The translations under genes were made by a program, and so were the position numbers. Below, one piece after another: positions 12,112 to 24,851 of a stretch of 64,000 bases of DNA (positions are counted from its first letter, which is position 1; each line of letters opens with the position of its first letter). Origin of the DNA: Nymphaea colorata. Lineage: Eukaryota; Streptophyta; Magnoliopsida; Nymphaeales; Nymphaeaceae. The notes under the pieces are model-generated. The model did not search any database. It was not told where the DNA came from and worked only from the letters and a program-made list of their open reading frames with translations. Where the stretch lies: assembly GCF_008831285.2 (NCBI RefSeq), contig NC_045139.1, positions 29,863,206-29,927,205 on the forward strand, written 5' to 3'.

Positions 12112-14149
12112 CCTTCTTCAACACCACCGTACGATTTTCTTCAACCTGGAAATCTCATAACAAACGGAACAAGGCCAAATGAAATGATCAGACAACTGGA
12201 AAGGAGAAAGAAGACTATCTTCCGACGAAGAAGAAAATTATTTGTGGGTAGTGGGTAGTGTTATAGTGAAATGAAAAGTAGTTACCCAAGGTAAACATCG
12301 ACAAAAGGTTAAGATTTGAGAAGAGAAGTAAGATGCCAACCTTTTGAAGATCCAAGAGGATACATGAATGGAGAGAACGAAAGAGAGAAACCACCGGCTA
12401 GTGCGGGTTTCGAAGTTTGCCTTCGTGATCTACACCCACCAGGGCTCCCTGATGGAACCAGGTCGGCAGTTCAGTAAAATTCGGGTCGAGTTCCTCCAGC
12501 TCCCAAGAGGTCCGGTTCAAACTATGCTCGAGTTTCAAGTGTTCTCCTTTTATTCAACAGATTTGTTAAATTTTCAGAATCTAGTCATTGTCATCATTCA
12601 CCAATGCCAATGCATGGGGTGCCCACACCAGCCCATCAAAAATTTCGTGGGAAAAATTCAAATTTACAATGTCATGAAGTAAAAATTAAGTGGGACTCCC
12701 GCATCAGACCTGGGCTAGTGATTCAAGTGCCCTTCAGCCAAAAAAAATGTAACTCTGCCACGGATTGTATCCAAACAAAAACTAGGTTACATAAAATTTG
12801 AAAATCAGGTTTCAGGTTGTTAACCAAGCAAAACTTTTGTTTTTATACAAAACCAAGTTTCTACATAACTGGGTTCTGCAAAACTTATGTTTAGATGTGC
12901 ATCAGAGCCCTTCTCTCAAAATATAGTTTTGAAGATAGTTGCAATATCCATTCCAAATTGTAATGCAGTGTCTTCACAATGACTAGTGCTATCAAATGTC
13001 AGAAGGGATTGTCGAAACCATAATTCGCATCTTGGATTTTATGGAACCAGGCGCTGTGGTGTTCCAATAGAAGCGGTTCACAGTGAAATCTGATTTTTCA
13101 CATTAATCTTTTACCCGTAATAATATGAAAAGGGGGTCGGGCTTCAGGATCTTCAAGAACAGTGGTGCTGAGTTTATCGACCCTTTTGACTCAAAGGTTC
13201 TATTTCTTGATTGGGGCAAAAGGGATATATCTCAATGGTAGAATGTCACCACCAATCCTTGTCATCAATTATCTATAGCATATAACCATCTTGATTGCAG
13301 AAATTACCGAACAGATTTGCAGAAATTACTCAACAGAACTTTGAGAACAAATGCATTTCACTGGGTGACTGAATGCCCTTGCTAAATGCGTTTCTGGTTT
13401 TTTGAGGACTTATTTAGACATTTATATTGGATTTTCTTAACCTTAAACAAGAAGAAATCTCTCTCTCTCTCTCTCTCTCTCTCCCCCGCATCAACATATT
13501 GCACAAAATTTTGGATTGGATTATTTGGTTGAAAATTTGCACACCCAACATGACTACATATAAATCAAATTTTACTTTGTCTTTCCAAGATTTCGATGTC
13601 AATCTGAATCAGAAAACACAAGTCACTAGGTACATTAACCACTTGTCATGAGACATTCCCCAAGTCCATGATGTATATAACGAAAAATAGACGGTGTGAA
13701 ATTCCAGCACCACAAGAGTCAAATAACCCAGGTGATCATTACTTGATAAGTTCAAGGATGAACTTTGTGGTACATACTTTTAAAGGGAAAGTAAACGGTA
13801 TGATAAATTGGGGTAATCTGTTCATTCAAGTCAGACGGCACAGAATGGTGTGAAATGCAAACCAAGAAATCAGCTTGTCGCTATATCCTTACAGTCAGTG
13901 AGGATGAAATATCACGTCTTTGTTCAGGTTTTCAAAAATGTTTTCGGAAGACAAACAATTTACCAACTTTTTGAGGAAAATTTTATGTCACTAACATCTT
14001 AAAGAAAAGTCATCGCTTACCACTTAACAGAAACCGTCAAAGAAATATGTGATAGAAGTCCGGTTTTATGCAAAATTTCCCCACATGCAAGAAAACTGTC
14101 AAACCACAGTACAAACACGGTTTGCTGCTTCGCAGGCTCAAACTAACAT
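12112..14149. other. VPS29 promoter region and 3' flank of annexin copy 1
   Basis: No gene is visible. The part near 12112-12300 should hold the VPS29 5' UTR and promoter. From about 12528 onward the sequence matches the 3' flank of the second annexin (from about 19933), showing that non-coding DNA was duplicated with the gene. Confidence 0.65.
13458..13483. repeat. (CT)n microsatellite
   Basis: About 26 bases of uninterrupted CT in the 3' flank of annexin copy 1. The equivalent place in unit B has an A run instead, so it arose or was lost after the duplication. Confidence 0.9.
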
Positions 14150-14349
14150 TATTGGACAATGGAAGGCATCAGGCATCTCCATGGCCTATCAAGGTGAGAA
14201 GCAACTCCCGGTAGTCACCTGAGGTATCATCCACAATGGCTTTGTCCAATATTGGACAATGGAAGGCATCAGGCATCTCCATGGCCTATCAAGGTGAGAA
14301 GCAACTCCCGGTAGTCACCTGAGGTATCATCCACAATGGCTTTGTCCAA
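14150..14349. repeat. Perfect 100-bp tandem duplication across the annexin 1 stop codon
   Basis: Bases 14150-14249 and 14250-14349 appear identical over all 100 positions. The unit contains the last ~80 coding bases of annexin 1, its stop codon and some 3' UTR. The reading frame ends at the stop in the gene-proximal copy (14269-14271), so the second copy lies in the 3' UTR and the protein is unaffected. Unit B has only one copy. Confidence 0.97.
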
Positions 14350-17300
14350 CCCGACACCATTCACTTTGAGGTATTCCTCCTTGATCTGCTTCATATCAAC
14401 TTCAGCTCGTGTAACCACCACCCTGGTTAATGCTCCTTCATCAGTTCCAAGTCTGTTGATTGCCTTGCTGAGAACGTCCACAAAATATTTCTCTGGAAAT
14501 ACTAAGCATTGTATCGCTGCTTTCAGTGCACATACATACTCATCTTTGGAATCAACCTTAAGATCCTGAAGACAGTGAATTTTACGATTTCATATTTCTG
14601 AAAAAGGGAATGGATTGCTAATACTGAAAGTATCATGACCGATCTCTACCTCGTCTATAGGGTTCCCAAAAGAGTCCTTGTAATGGCTAAATGTTGCACT
14701 CAACTGTGCTTTGCTACGGGTAGTCAAGATCCTGATTACATCTTCATGATTCACAGCATTGCCATTTATCTTGTCATGCAGTATCTCTGCCTCTTTCTTT
14801 GCAAGATCACTATCAACCTCCACTCCAGGATAGCGATATGAACTAACTAGACCCACCAAAAGCTGAGGAAACACATAATCGTTTAGTACAAGAACTGACG
14901 TTCAGGACAGCCTTAAAATTCAGGCATGCATTGTGAAAGGTTGCACCTTTTGAACCTTTGGAAGAAGTTTACTAGTCATGAACTCCATTTCCAACATATA
15001 AAAAAAAAATTAAACACCATATTATGCTGCATTACAAGAGACAAATGTTTCAATATAACTGTAAAAAATTCAAAAGGTATAGAATTTGATCATTATCTGC
15101 AAAGATAACCACAGGGGCAGAAACATGGCAGTAAATGACTCGATGGTAATTGGTTCATTCAGACAACCAGGGGCAGAGAAAACCATTGTCACCCACGTGA
15201 AGATCCTAAAATTCGAAACTTATAAACTGTATGAAGTTAACTGTATGAAGTTCAAACTTACTCAAATCTATCTTCAGATGGAACAGACAAAGCAATAAAT
15301 GCAGTTATTGGTACCTCACATTAATAATGATTCTGGAGAAATGTCAACATACGTAGATGAACTATGAGAAAAATAAAAATAAAAAATAAAACTGAAAATG
15401 GAAAAGCTAAGCATGAGAGACAACTATAAGCGTGAAAATACTCATGGTTTTTGGAATACTTACAGCATGTCATTCATGAGGCATGTAAATACAAGGGATG
15501 GAAAGAGAAATGAAAGACCTTCAAGAAAACTCCTATTCCTGTTGGGCATCAGGAAGTAATGGAACAGAAAAAATATGGCAATCCATGAAAGGGCCTAACA
15601 TGAGTAAGTCTAAGTCAATAGAGATAGAAATATACTGAGTGCAAACTGGATACATGGAATCATGGACATGAATCCCATTGAATTTAGAAAAAAAAAGGAC
15701 ATAATGATATGCTTGAGGAAAAAGATATATACACCTTACGGTAGCCGCTATCTACGTGTGGTGCAACATCCTCTTCAATTGATCTCTTAAAGCGAGCATG
15801 ATATGCCTCTCTAACAAGCAGTAGTTCCTTTGGAGACCTTGCACATGCTATCTCTATGAGGACAAGGTTTTTAGGATCCCACCTCCTAATAGTTTGATTG
15901 GCCAACAATGCATCACGTTCAGCTGGGTCCAAGGTCCACAGAAGCACAGCACTCTGGTTTAAAATATTTTAACAGCCATCAAACATGGATTTATTTAATG
16001 AAATTGACACAGTTTGCGTCAGAGAAAACATTGACACCTTAACTAAAATTTTTTCCAGCACTTGCTCAAAAAGTAAAACTAGACAGTGATCATGAGCACA
16101 ACCTCAAAGTCATTTGAGAGCTCCTCCTTTAGATCCTTCAGGAGACTTTCTCCATAAAGTTCAGAATAGGTATTCCTAATTAATTTGAGTTGGGCTGCAT
16201 TTCTGTGCCCAATTATGGAAATAATCAACTTCTCGTTTGTTCCCCAACCTGCAAAAATAAGCGTTATTTACGTGAAGAGATGGATTGATAAAATAAAATA
16301 TCAGTTGCATACGACATTGAAATTTGTGCATTTCATAAACACCAAAGCCCTGAGATTTTTCAAGGGTAAAGCAAGTGACTGGAAAGCCAGATGACAAAAT
16401 TTGACTGTGTAAGTGATGGGCATCCAGTTTTGCTCATTTGAGTTACGATCAAACTCCCAGTTGCAGAGATACAAGGTGAATGTTCAAGCAATGCCTTGAA
16501 ACATGCATGGATACACAAAGTGCATCTGAGTAAGTCAAGTTCCAACTCAGCCTACTATGATCAAGGGGCAATCCAAAAGCTGGCTAATAATCAATCACAG
16601 TTTTTAACTTGTGAAGGGGTCAGATTGGAGTCCCATTTCCATGATCAACTAGTGAGAAATGTTTGTACATTCGCTAGGCACTTTTCAAACGAATTCTGTA
16701 ATTCAGCAGTTGAGCGACCACTCGTGCAACCTTATTGCACTAAGGCAGCACAAAAGCTTCAAAGATTGAACTTGCGTAAAAGATATTTGATGGCACAGAG
16801 ACTTAAGATTGGTTTGGTGACTCCTCTTGAATAAATTTATCATTATATCTCCCTGCTAATGCCTCCCCACTTTCAGCATGAAATTAGTTTGATCCAACAT
16901 CCTTTATCCATAAATATTTTTCCAATTTCCACCAGAACATAATTAAACGTCGCTCATAAACTCAGAAACTCCGGTATGTCACTCTCACAAAATATCAACC
17001 AGATTACCATAATATTCACATACAAAGACATACCCGAGGATAGAGTGGCCAGATACGCATATAATACCAATCACATAAATCAACGTCAAATTTTCACCTG
17101 CAAATAAATGCTTTATTTTAATTTTTTATAGATGAGTGGTTCATGAATTTCTCCTTTTATATTAGCAAGGCAACTCATTCCTTTACCATAATTCTTCCAT
17201 TTCTCCATGCCATAACCAAATGGTTACCTAATCAACGGATAGATTATCTGTGGCGAACAAAAGATCATGCTTATAAAGATCATTTAGATTACGCACACGA

Positions 17301-17935
17301 GAAGGATTTTCAGTAGAGAGAAGGAATCTAAAAAAAGTAAAAAAGAGAAAAACTTTAGGGAGACAACGGACAAGAAAAAGACAAAAGGCCATGAGTAAAT
17401 CAACAAGTTGAGGGAAAGGGAAAGGGACGCCCATGAAACCAATCAGTTGCTTCACAATTGTGGGAAATGATAGGAAGTATAGAAGAGTATATATAACAGT
17501 AATAAAGGATCATAATGCGTTTTCATTCGGAATCCATAATCCCTGATCTCCATTCAACCACACGGACATGAGACAATTTTTCGTGTTCAACATCATTAGC
17601 GCAATGTTGATGACGATCCTGATTGTTAGATGGTCAGCAGTTGTGCACAGGAAAAAGAAAACAATACTAACAAGTCGACAATGTCTCAAGAGAAAAGTCA
17701 GCTCAAGCAAATTGAATGAAGAAAAATGGACAGACCCACGATAGATCTTGTGATCAAATTGTCGAATGGCAAAACTTTCTTACAACCGATAGATGGAACA
17801 CATCGATTCTAGAAGATGGCATATAAACAATTCAAGAGAGGATGAAAGAGAGAATCTACCGGCAAAAGCAACTCTAAGTTGCTCGCAATCTTCGGATGGG
17901 GAGGGGACGGTCGGAGGAACGATCACAGTCGACAT
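14269..17935 (-). CDS. Annexin, copy 1 of a tandem pair (ANN4/ANN8/RJ4-like)
   Basis: Five exons on the minus strand: 17860-17935, 16103-16248, 15735-15953, 14650-14862 and 14269-14565. Frames join exactly and give 316 aa, the standard plant annexin length. Four annexin repeats are visible. Repeat I has the type II calcium site GWGT at residues 26-29 with acidic residues about 39 further on, and the conserved GHRN with His40. Repeat II begins [12 protein letters not shown], repeat III has [11 protein letters not shown], and repeat IV has [19 protein letters not shown]. In repeat IV the first Gly of GxGT is Arg, so its calcium site may be weaker. Annexins bind acidic phospholipids with calcium at membranes. 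It is about 89% identical to copy 2 by eye count. A 100-bp duplication covers its 3' end. Confidence 0.94.
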
Positions 17936-18928
17936 CTTCAAGCCTTTCTCCGATGAAAGCGAGATTGATCAGACTTCTTGCGACACGGCCTCCCTGTCTG
18001 TCGGCACATCGTCGGCGTCTACTCTTTTTTATACTTGGACAGATGAAGGGCATTGGGTTCCTCAATTTGCAATGAAAGACCCCAACTCCTCTCTTTTTTT
18101 TCAGCATATCAACGATCCACATACAAGTTGTCAATCTGAATGAATGATTTGTGAAAGTTCCTTTTCATATTTCCCTTTGTTACCCGCTAACTAATTTCAA
18201 AGTGTGGCTAAGGTAGGTAAAAATTCTGAAATCGTGTTGTAACTGAATTGAAGCTTTCTTTTGAATGAATAAAACAGTTCCTTCTCTTTTTTGTTCCTTG
18301 GCGTCGCCAACATGCAATTCTCAGGTCAATCAAGGAACCATTTATGCGTTGTTGACAATAAGTAGAAATTGATGGGTCCAACTTCTTTCTCCTTTTTCAA
18401 ATGATACTTTTAAGCCAGTTTTCTAAAAAAAACCTGATTTTATAAAAACCAATTTTTTTGAATGAATTTTGACGGCCCCCAAATGCTCCAATTATTTTAG
18501 AACTCAGTTTTCAAAGGGGCTATCCTGCTAGTTTCTTCAGTAGTGATCTTGGCTATCAATTCAGTTCACATAATCAAAGATTATGATAAAAGAAACCAAA
18601 TTAGTTACATGGAAACCCAGCCCGCTTGGAAAGACCTTCCAATGAAAATATTTTATAATACAGACAATATATTTCAGGAGTAGTTCTTCAGGCGTCTGAC
18701 AGTAACAAAGGAAAACGCTCTCCTCCTTTATGGAGCGGGTTACAATTTTCCAGGTAAAATACTTTAACGTGCACGTAAGGAAAAAAAGGTAAGAGAAAGT
18801 GTCAAATGTCGCCTTTTAAACTAGAAAAATCTTTCTTGAAAATTTTTCCCATGTTTGTTTGTTAAGGAGTAAGGTATGGACAGAGCCATCGCCAAAACAA
18901 TCATTGCCGACAGGCGAAAAATTATAAC
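17936..18928. other. Upstream region of annexin copy 1
   Basis: Non-coding. It should contain the promoter of annexin 1 on the minus strand and is homologous to about 24852-25942 upstream of copy 2. I see no further gene. Confidence 0.6.
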
Positions 18929-19000
18929 GACTCCACTGGGGATCGAACCCAGAATCTCTGGTTCCGTAGACCAGCGCCTTATCCATTGGGCCATGGAGTC
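18929..19000 (-). tRNA. tRNA-Arg (anticodon ACG), copy A
   Basis: The 72-base reverse complement folds as a tRNA: acceptor GACTCCA with TGGAGTC, D arm around GCCCAATGGATAAGGC, anticodon stem CTGGT/ACCAG with loop CTACGGA giving anticodon ACG, and T arm CTGGG-TTCGATC-CCCAG. No intron. A CAA motif lies just upstream and a T run follows (aaaaatt on the plus strand before 18929), as in transcribed plant tRNA genes. Confidence 0.97.
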
Positions 19001-19104
19001 CTGATTGAGAAATCTTTTTCAGTGCATTTTGAAAATGGTAAAAACAATAAGATGTTTAGCACAGCAGGCTATTCTTAGGGATCATGTGACAGGATTTTTG
19101 AGGT

Positions 19105-19660
19105 CAATCTAGTGATTTCTTCGCATGGTCTTAAAGGGCAGGGTTGATGGGAGTAGGACTGCTTATGCTTATGCAAATGTTTAACATTACTCTTAAGCGA
19201 AACCTTGTGTACCCTTTTATTGCAAAGGGGCGTTGTGTTTTTTTTTTTTAGACTACATCTTTTATGGACAATCACTAAATCCTAAATTTTTTTTTTCAGA
19301 GTATCAAAAGGCATAACTGGTCATGTCAGTATGAGTGTGACACTGATGAGGTGTCTTCGATTAGATTTTTATGGATACTATTTTTTTGAACTGTAAACGA
19401 TGTCATACAAAATACTCAAGTAAAAGAGTGTATCGTATGACCGTCGTGATCTCGAGAAAGAGCAAATCAAATATCTGCCTCTCTTTCTTAGTAAGCTAAG
19501 AATTTCTATCTTGCAAAGGCTGCTATAAGTCAGTTGAAGGGTAGTTCAAAGCATTCACCACAGACGATGGTTGTGATTCAACACCTACGCTTCATTCCTC
19601 AAAGCTTAAGCAATGGAAATTGTACAAGGTAAGGCTTAGGGTTTTATACTAAGAAATCAA
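19105..19660. repeat. Unclassified dispersed repeat, copy 1
   Basis: This stretch matches 47605-47915 in the same orientation in two blocks: around 19110-19210 (gtgatttctt, gggagtaggact) and around 19465-19650 (aaatatctg, gcttaagcaat). Copy 1 has roughly 200 extra bases between them. I see no terminal repeats or coding capacity, so its class is unknown. It sits exactly between the two annexin-tRNA duplication units. Confidence 0.75.
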
Positions 19661-21216
19661 GACGCGCTTCACTACTCCCGTCAGATGCTTCATTCCTCCT
19701 CCCCTCACCCCCTCGTCAGTGAAGACGAACCTTTTGCTGATAATGAGAATGATCGATCTTTCACGTATATATATCTCTATCTAGTGACAGCAAGGTAACT
19801 TGATTTGGGTTTATTTAGAAGAAACTGAAACTGAGTTTTCCAAAAACTTGATTTTGAGATGAATCGAGTCTCAAGTGGAAATGGAAAAGCTGCTGGCCTT
19901 CAGTCTCATTTTGGAATGAAGACTCCGTCCAGGTTTCAGGTGTGTTTTTTTTATCATCAAATTTCTTGAACATTCAGAACCTCGTTATAGTAATCCAAGT
20001 TACATAAAATGAAAACCAGGTTTGAGGTTATACAAGACTTGCTTTTACTTTTTGAAAACCTAAATACAGATCAGGTTTCTAAGTGGGTCTTTTGTGAAAA
20101 TATAGTTTTGACATATAAAAGTTTAGTCTTGTATTGCATATTGTGAGGGATTTTCAAGAAGTTATAAGTGTGTTGAGATCTACCAAACTGGGTTGTTGCA
20201 CTCAACAATTATCTTTACACTGTTTTGAAATTTAGTTTTGAGGATAGTTGCATTGTCAACTTTCAAATTTTAATGCTGTGTCTTGAAATTATGAGTTCCC
20301 TCTCTAATCCGTTTTTTCGTATTATTTTTGCATCCGTGACAACATGAAAAGATCTGGCTTCAAGCCGTTCAAGAAAATGTGTCATTGAGTATATCATCCC
20401 TTCAACTTAGGCTGGTCAGTTACACGTCACATTTTATTTCTTAGTAAAATTCTTCGATTATCCTCAAGTATATTATGAACTTTTCGATAACCCAAAACTT
20501 GTTGTTTGCAGAAAGTGACCAAAAGTTCTTTGAGAACAAATACATTTCACTGGTAAATGAATCACCTCTCACTGTGAGTTTCTGATTTCTTTGGCGTCTG
20601 ATTTATGCGTTTATATTAAAACTTTTTAACCTTAAACAAAAAAAAAAATCATTGGGATACTTTACCAAGTCACTAGCTACATCAATCACTTGGCATGAAA
20701 CCTTACCTGATGTATATTAAAAAGAATAAACGGGTGAAGTGCCAGCACCCAAGGTCCAAATAATACCACATGAGCGTCGCTTGATGAGCTCAAGGATGAA
20801 AGTTGGTGAACGTCCTTTTAAAGCAAGAAAAAAGGACGATATGTTGGGGGTGATCTGTTTATTCAAGTAAGATAGCAAACAGAATGGTCTGAAATGTAAT
20901 TAAGAAGTCTGTCTGTCTGTGTGCCCTGACAGTCAACTAAGGATGAAAGGTCATGTCTTTGTTCAGTTTTTCAGAAACATTGTTGGAAGACTAACAATTT
21001 TGCCTACTTTTTTCAGGAAAACTTTATAAGCATCACCAACATCTTAAAGAAGTTATCGCTTACCACTGATGAGAACTTGCCAAACAAATAAGCAAATAGA
21101 GATCCAGTATGGTAGTGCAGAATTTCTTCATATGCAAGAAACCGTTAAACCACAAACGCAAACACAGTTGTCTGTGACATGGAAAAGCAAACAACATTAT
21201 TGGAGAATGGGAGGCA

Positions 21217-24200
21217 TCAGGCATCTCCATGACCTATCAAGGTAAGAAGCAGCTCCCGGTAGTCACCTGACGTATCATGACCAATGGCTTTGTCCAATCC
21301 AACACCATTCACTTTAAGGTATTCCTCCTTGATCTGCTTCATGTCAACTTCAGCCCGTGTAACCACCACCCTGGTTAGTGCTCCTTCATCTGTTCCACGT
21401 CTGTCAATTGCCTTGTTGAGAACATCCACAAAATATTTCCCTGGAAATGCTAGACATTGTATTGCCGCTTTCAATGCACAGACATACTCATCCTTGGAAT
21501 CAACCTTCAGATCCTGAAGACAGTGAATTTTATGATTTTGTATTCTTAAACAAAAAATGGATTGCTAAATACTGAAAGTAAGATGACCAATTTTTACCTC
21601 GTCTATGGGATTCCCAAAGGAGTCCTTGTAATGGCTAAATGTTGCACCCAACTGTGCTTTGCTACGGGTAGTCAGGATCCTGATTACCTCTTCGTGATTC
21701 ACAGCATTGCCCTTGATCTTGTCATGCAGTATCTCTGCTTCTTTCTTTGCAAGATCATTATCGATCTCTGCGCCTTGATAGCGATATGAACTAACTAGAC
21801 CTACCAAAAGCTGAGGAATTGCACAATCATTTTGTATAAGAACTGAGGTTCAAGACAACTGTAAAATTGAGGGATGCATTGTCAAATGTTACACCCTTTA
21901 AGCATAAATCGCTCGTGGTTGAAATTCCAACCTATAAGAAAAGCTAACAGCCACATTATACCGCATGAAAGGAGACAGATGCTTCTACATAATTATAAAG
22001 AATCACAAGGTAAAGGATCTCATTATTATCAGCAAAAGTAACCATAGAGCTAGAAACATAGTAGCAAATAGGATTGGATAGTTACCAATTACAGACAAAC
22101 AAGAGCAGAACAAATTATTTTCACCTATGTGAAGATCGTAAAATTTGACATTGATAAACTGGAAAAAGTTCTGAACTTTTTATCTTCAGCTGGACAGACA
22201 ACACAAGAAAGACAGTTACTGGTACCACTCGTTGAAAATGATTTTGGAGAAATGTCAAAATACATCGATGAATTAAGAGGACAAAGAAAACAAAACAAAC
22301 CTAGAAATGGAAAAAGCTAAGCATGAGATACAACCATAAGCACCAAAGTATTCTTGATTTCTGAAGCACTTATATAATACCTTTAATGGAACATGCAAAT
22401 TCAAGGGATAAAAAGAGAAACCGAAGATCTTCACATAAGAAAATACTATCCCCATTGAGCATCAGAACGTAATGGAGCAAAAGGAATCTGGCATTCCATT
22501 AAAGGGCCTAACATAAATTTACGTCACCAGAGATAGAAATATACTAAGAATGCTAATTGAAGACATGGAATCATTGGCATGAATGCCATTGAAATAAATA
22601 AAAAATTGGAAGATAATGATATGTTTGAGGGAAAAGATGTATGCACCTTACGGTAGCCACTTTTTACGTGTGGAGCAACATCCTCTTCAATTGATCTCTT
22701 AAAGCGAGCATGATATGCCTCCCTAGCAAGTATTAGTTCCTTTGGAGACCTTGCACATGCTAATTCAATGAGAACATGGTTCTTCGGATCCCACTTCCTA
22801 ATAGTTTGATCCGCCAAGAAAGCATCACGTTCAGCTGGTTCCAAGGTCCAAAGAAGCAAAGCACGCTGGTTTGAAACATTTTAAACAACCGTTAAACATC
22901 GATTTATTTGACAAATTGACCAATTTGACAGAAGAAAAAATATTGATGCCATAACTAATAATTTTTAAAGGCGTTTGCTCAGAAAGTAAAACTAGGACAG
23001 TGGCTATGAGCACAACCTCAAACTCCTTTGTGAGCTCCTTCTTTATATCCTTCAGGAGACTTTCTCCATAAAGTTCAGAATAAGCATTCTGAATTAATTT
23101 AAGTTGGGCAGCATTTCTATGCCCAAGAATGGAAATGATCAACTTCTCGTTTGTTCCCCAACCTGCAGAGATGAATGTCATTTACGTGAACAGATAGAAT
23201 TGTGCATTTAAGACTGTACAAACAGTAAATCCCCTATGGTTCTCAAGGATAAAGCAAGTAACTGGGAAGCCAAACCACAGAATTAGTTGATGGTAACCCA
23301 TAACTCCAGTCAGTGAAGTGACAATCAAACTCAAACTTACAGAGACACAAGGTGAATGCTCAAATTAATGCCTGGAAACATTTACAGCCATACAAACTGC
23401 AATTGTGTCCGTCATGTTCAAACTCAGGTTACTATGTTCAAGGACAAGTCAAAAGCTGGTTCTTCATCATTGGTCACGGTTTTTTATTTCTGAAAGGATC
23501 AGATTTGAGTCTCATTTCAGTGATCAAGTAATGAGCACCCCACATGCAGGATGGAATGTTTTTAGACTCTCATGAATAAGCAGGTATGCGAATTCTTGCA
23601 AGAATTCTGAGATTCAGCAGTGGAGGACCACTCCAGCAACCTTATTGCACTAAGGCAGAAACAATGTTTCAAAGATTGGACTTACATGAAAGATTTTTTA
23701 TGGCATAGAGAATTTAGACCGGCTTGGTCATTCTTCTTGAATGAATTTATCGTTACATTTACCATGCCAACGTCTTCTCACTTTCAGTTTGAACTTGGTT
23801 TGACACAACATCCTTTACCCACAATTCTTTTCCATCATGAGATACTTAAATGTGGGAGATCATTCATAAACTCAGACCATCACGTAGTCACCGTCACAAA
23901 ATATCCTCCAGATAACCATAATCTCCGCAATCGAAGACATATACAAGGACAGGACGGCCAGGGAAGCATAAAATACCAAAAACATAAATCAACCCCAAAT
24001 TTTCACTTACAAACGAACGCTTTAGTTTTAGAGACGAGTGGTTAATGGATTTATCTTTTTACAGCAGCATAAATCATTCATTTACTTTTCAATATCTCTA
24101 TGTTACAACAAAATGCACAGTTGCCTAATGAACGAACACATTAGCTGTTGCAAACAAAAAATGCTTATAAAAATCATTTCCTTTGTTTTACGCACAAGTG

Positions 24201-24851
24201 AAGGATTTTCAGGAAGACAGGGAATTTAAAAAGAAAAAGGAGAAAAAAACTTTAGCGATACCACAATTAAGAAAAAGACAAAAAACTATAAGCAAATCAA
24301 TAAGTTGAGGAAAAGAGAAAAGGATAACCATGAAGCCAATCAGTTGCTTCACAATTATGGGAAACAATAAGATGTTTAGCACAGTAAAAAATAACGATGT
24401 TAAGGGATCACGATGCGTCTTCATTCAGAATCCTTAATCCCTGAATCTCCATTCAGCCACACAGATATGAGACCATTTTTGTGATCATCATCGTAATGGT
24501 GATGACGATCCTGATGATAATAGTTAGACGGTCAGCAGCGATCATATCTTAGGAGAAATGTCGGCGTAAGTAAATCGAATTAAGAGATTCAGGTCAGACA
24601 AATCCTGATGACCCTTACCAGGAAAGGAGAAATTGGAAAAAACAAAATACCCAGGATAGATCTTGCGATCAAATTGTCGAATAGCAAGATTTTCTTCTGA
24701 CTGATATATGGAACGCGTTGATTCCAGAAGATGGCATATCGAGAGAGAGAGAGAGAGAAAAAAAAAAGATTTTACCAGCAAAAGCAGCTCTCAGTTGCTC
24801 GCAATCTTCGGATGGGGTGGGGACGGTAGGAGGAACGGTCACCGTCGACAT
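21217..24851 (-). CDS. Annexin, copy 2 of a tandem pair (ANN4/ANN8/RJ4-like)
   Basis: Five exons on the minus strand: 24776-24851, 23017-23162, 22647-22865, 21598-21810 and 21217-21513, with the same lengths and phases as copy 1, giving 316 aa. The domain order is the same. Repeat I keeps GWGTNE and His40, repeat II reads [12 protein letters not shown], and repeat IV reads [12 protein letters not shown]. About 36 residue differences from copy 1 are spread through the protein, mostly conservative, and all exons are open, so both copies look functional. The start ATG at 24851 matches copy 1; an upstream in-frame TTG was not used. The first donor lies close to an A/GA tract (24740-24770). Neighbour copy 1 lies 3.3 kb beyond its stop. 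Confidence 0.94.
24741..24757. repeat. (GA)n tract beside the annexin 2 first donor
   Basis: GA dinucleotides followed by an A run (24758-24768). On the coding strand this places a T-rich and CT-rich tract a few bases into intron 1. Confidence 0.9.

Larger units (their letters stand above)
12528..19000. repeat. Segmental duplication, unit A (annexin + tRNA-Arg)
   Basis: About 6.5 kb that is homologous along its length to unit B at about 19933-26014: the 3' flank, all annexin exons and introns, the annexin 5' flank and a tRNA-Arg gene in the same order and orientation. Matched landmarks include 12970 with 20240, 13330 with 20520, 13640 with 20680 and 18220 with 25230. The outer edges are by eye and good to about 50 bases. 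Confidence 0.85.

Noticed and set aside
13414-13602. Open frames across a CT tract (Ser-Leu or Arg-Glu runs)
   Set aside because: Generated by the microsatellite; no homology and no splice context.
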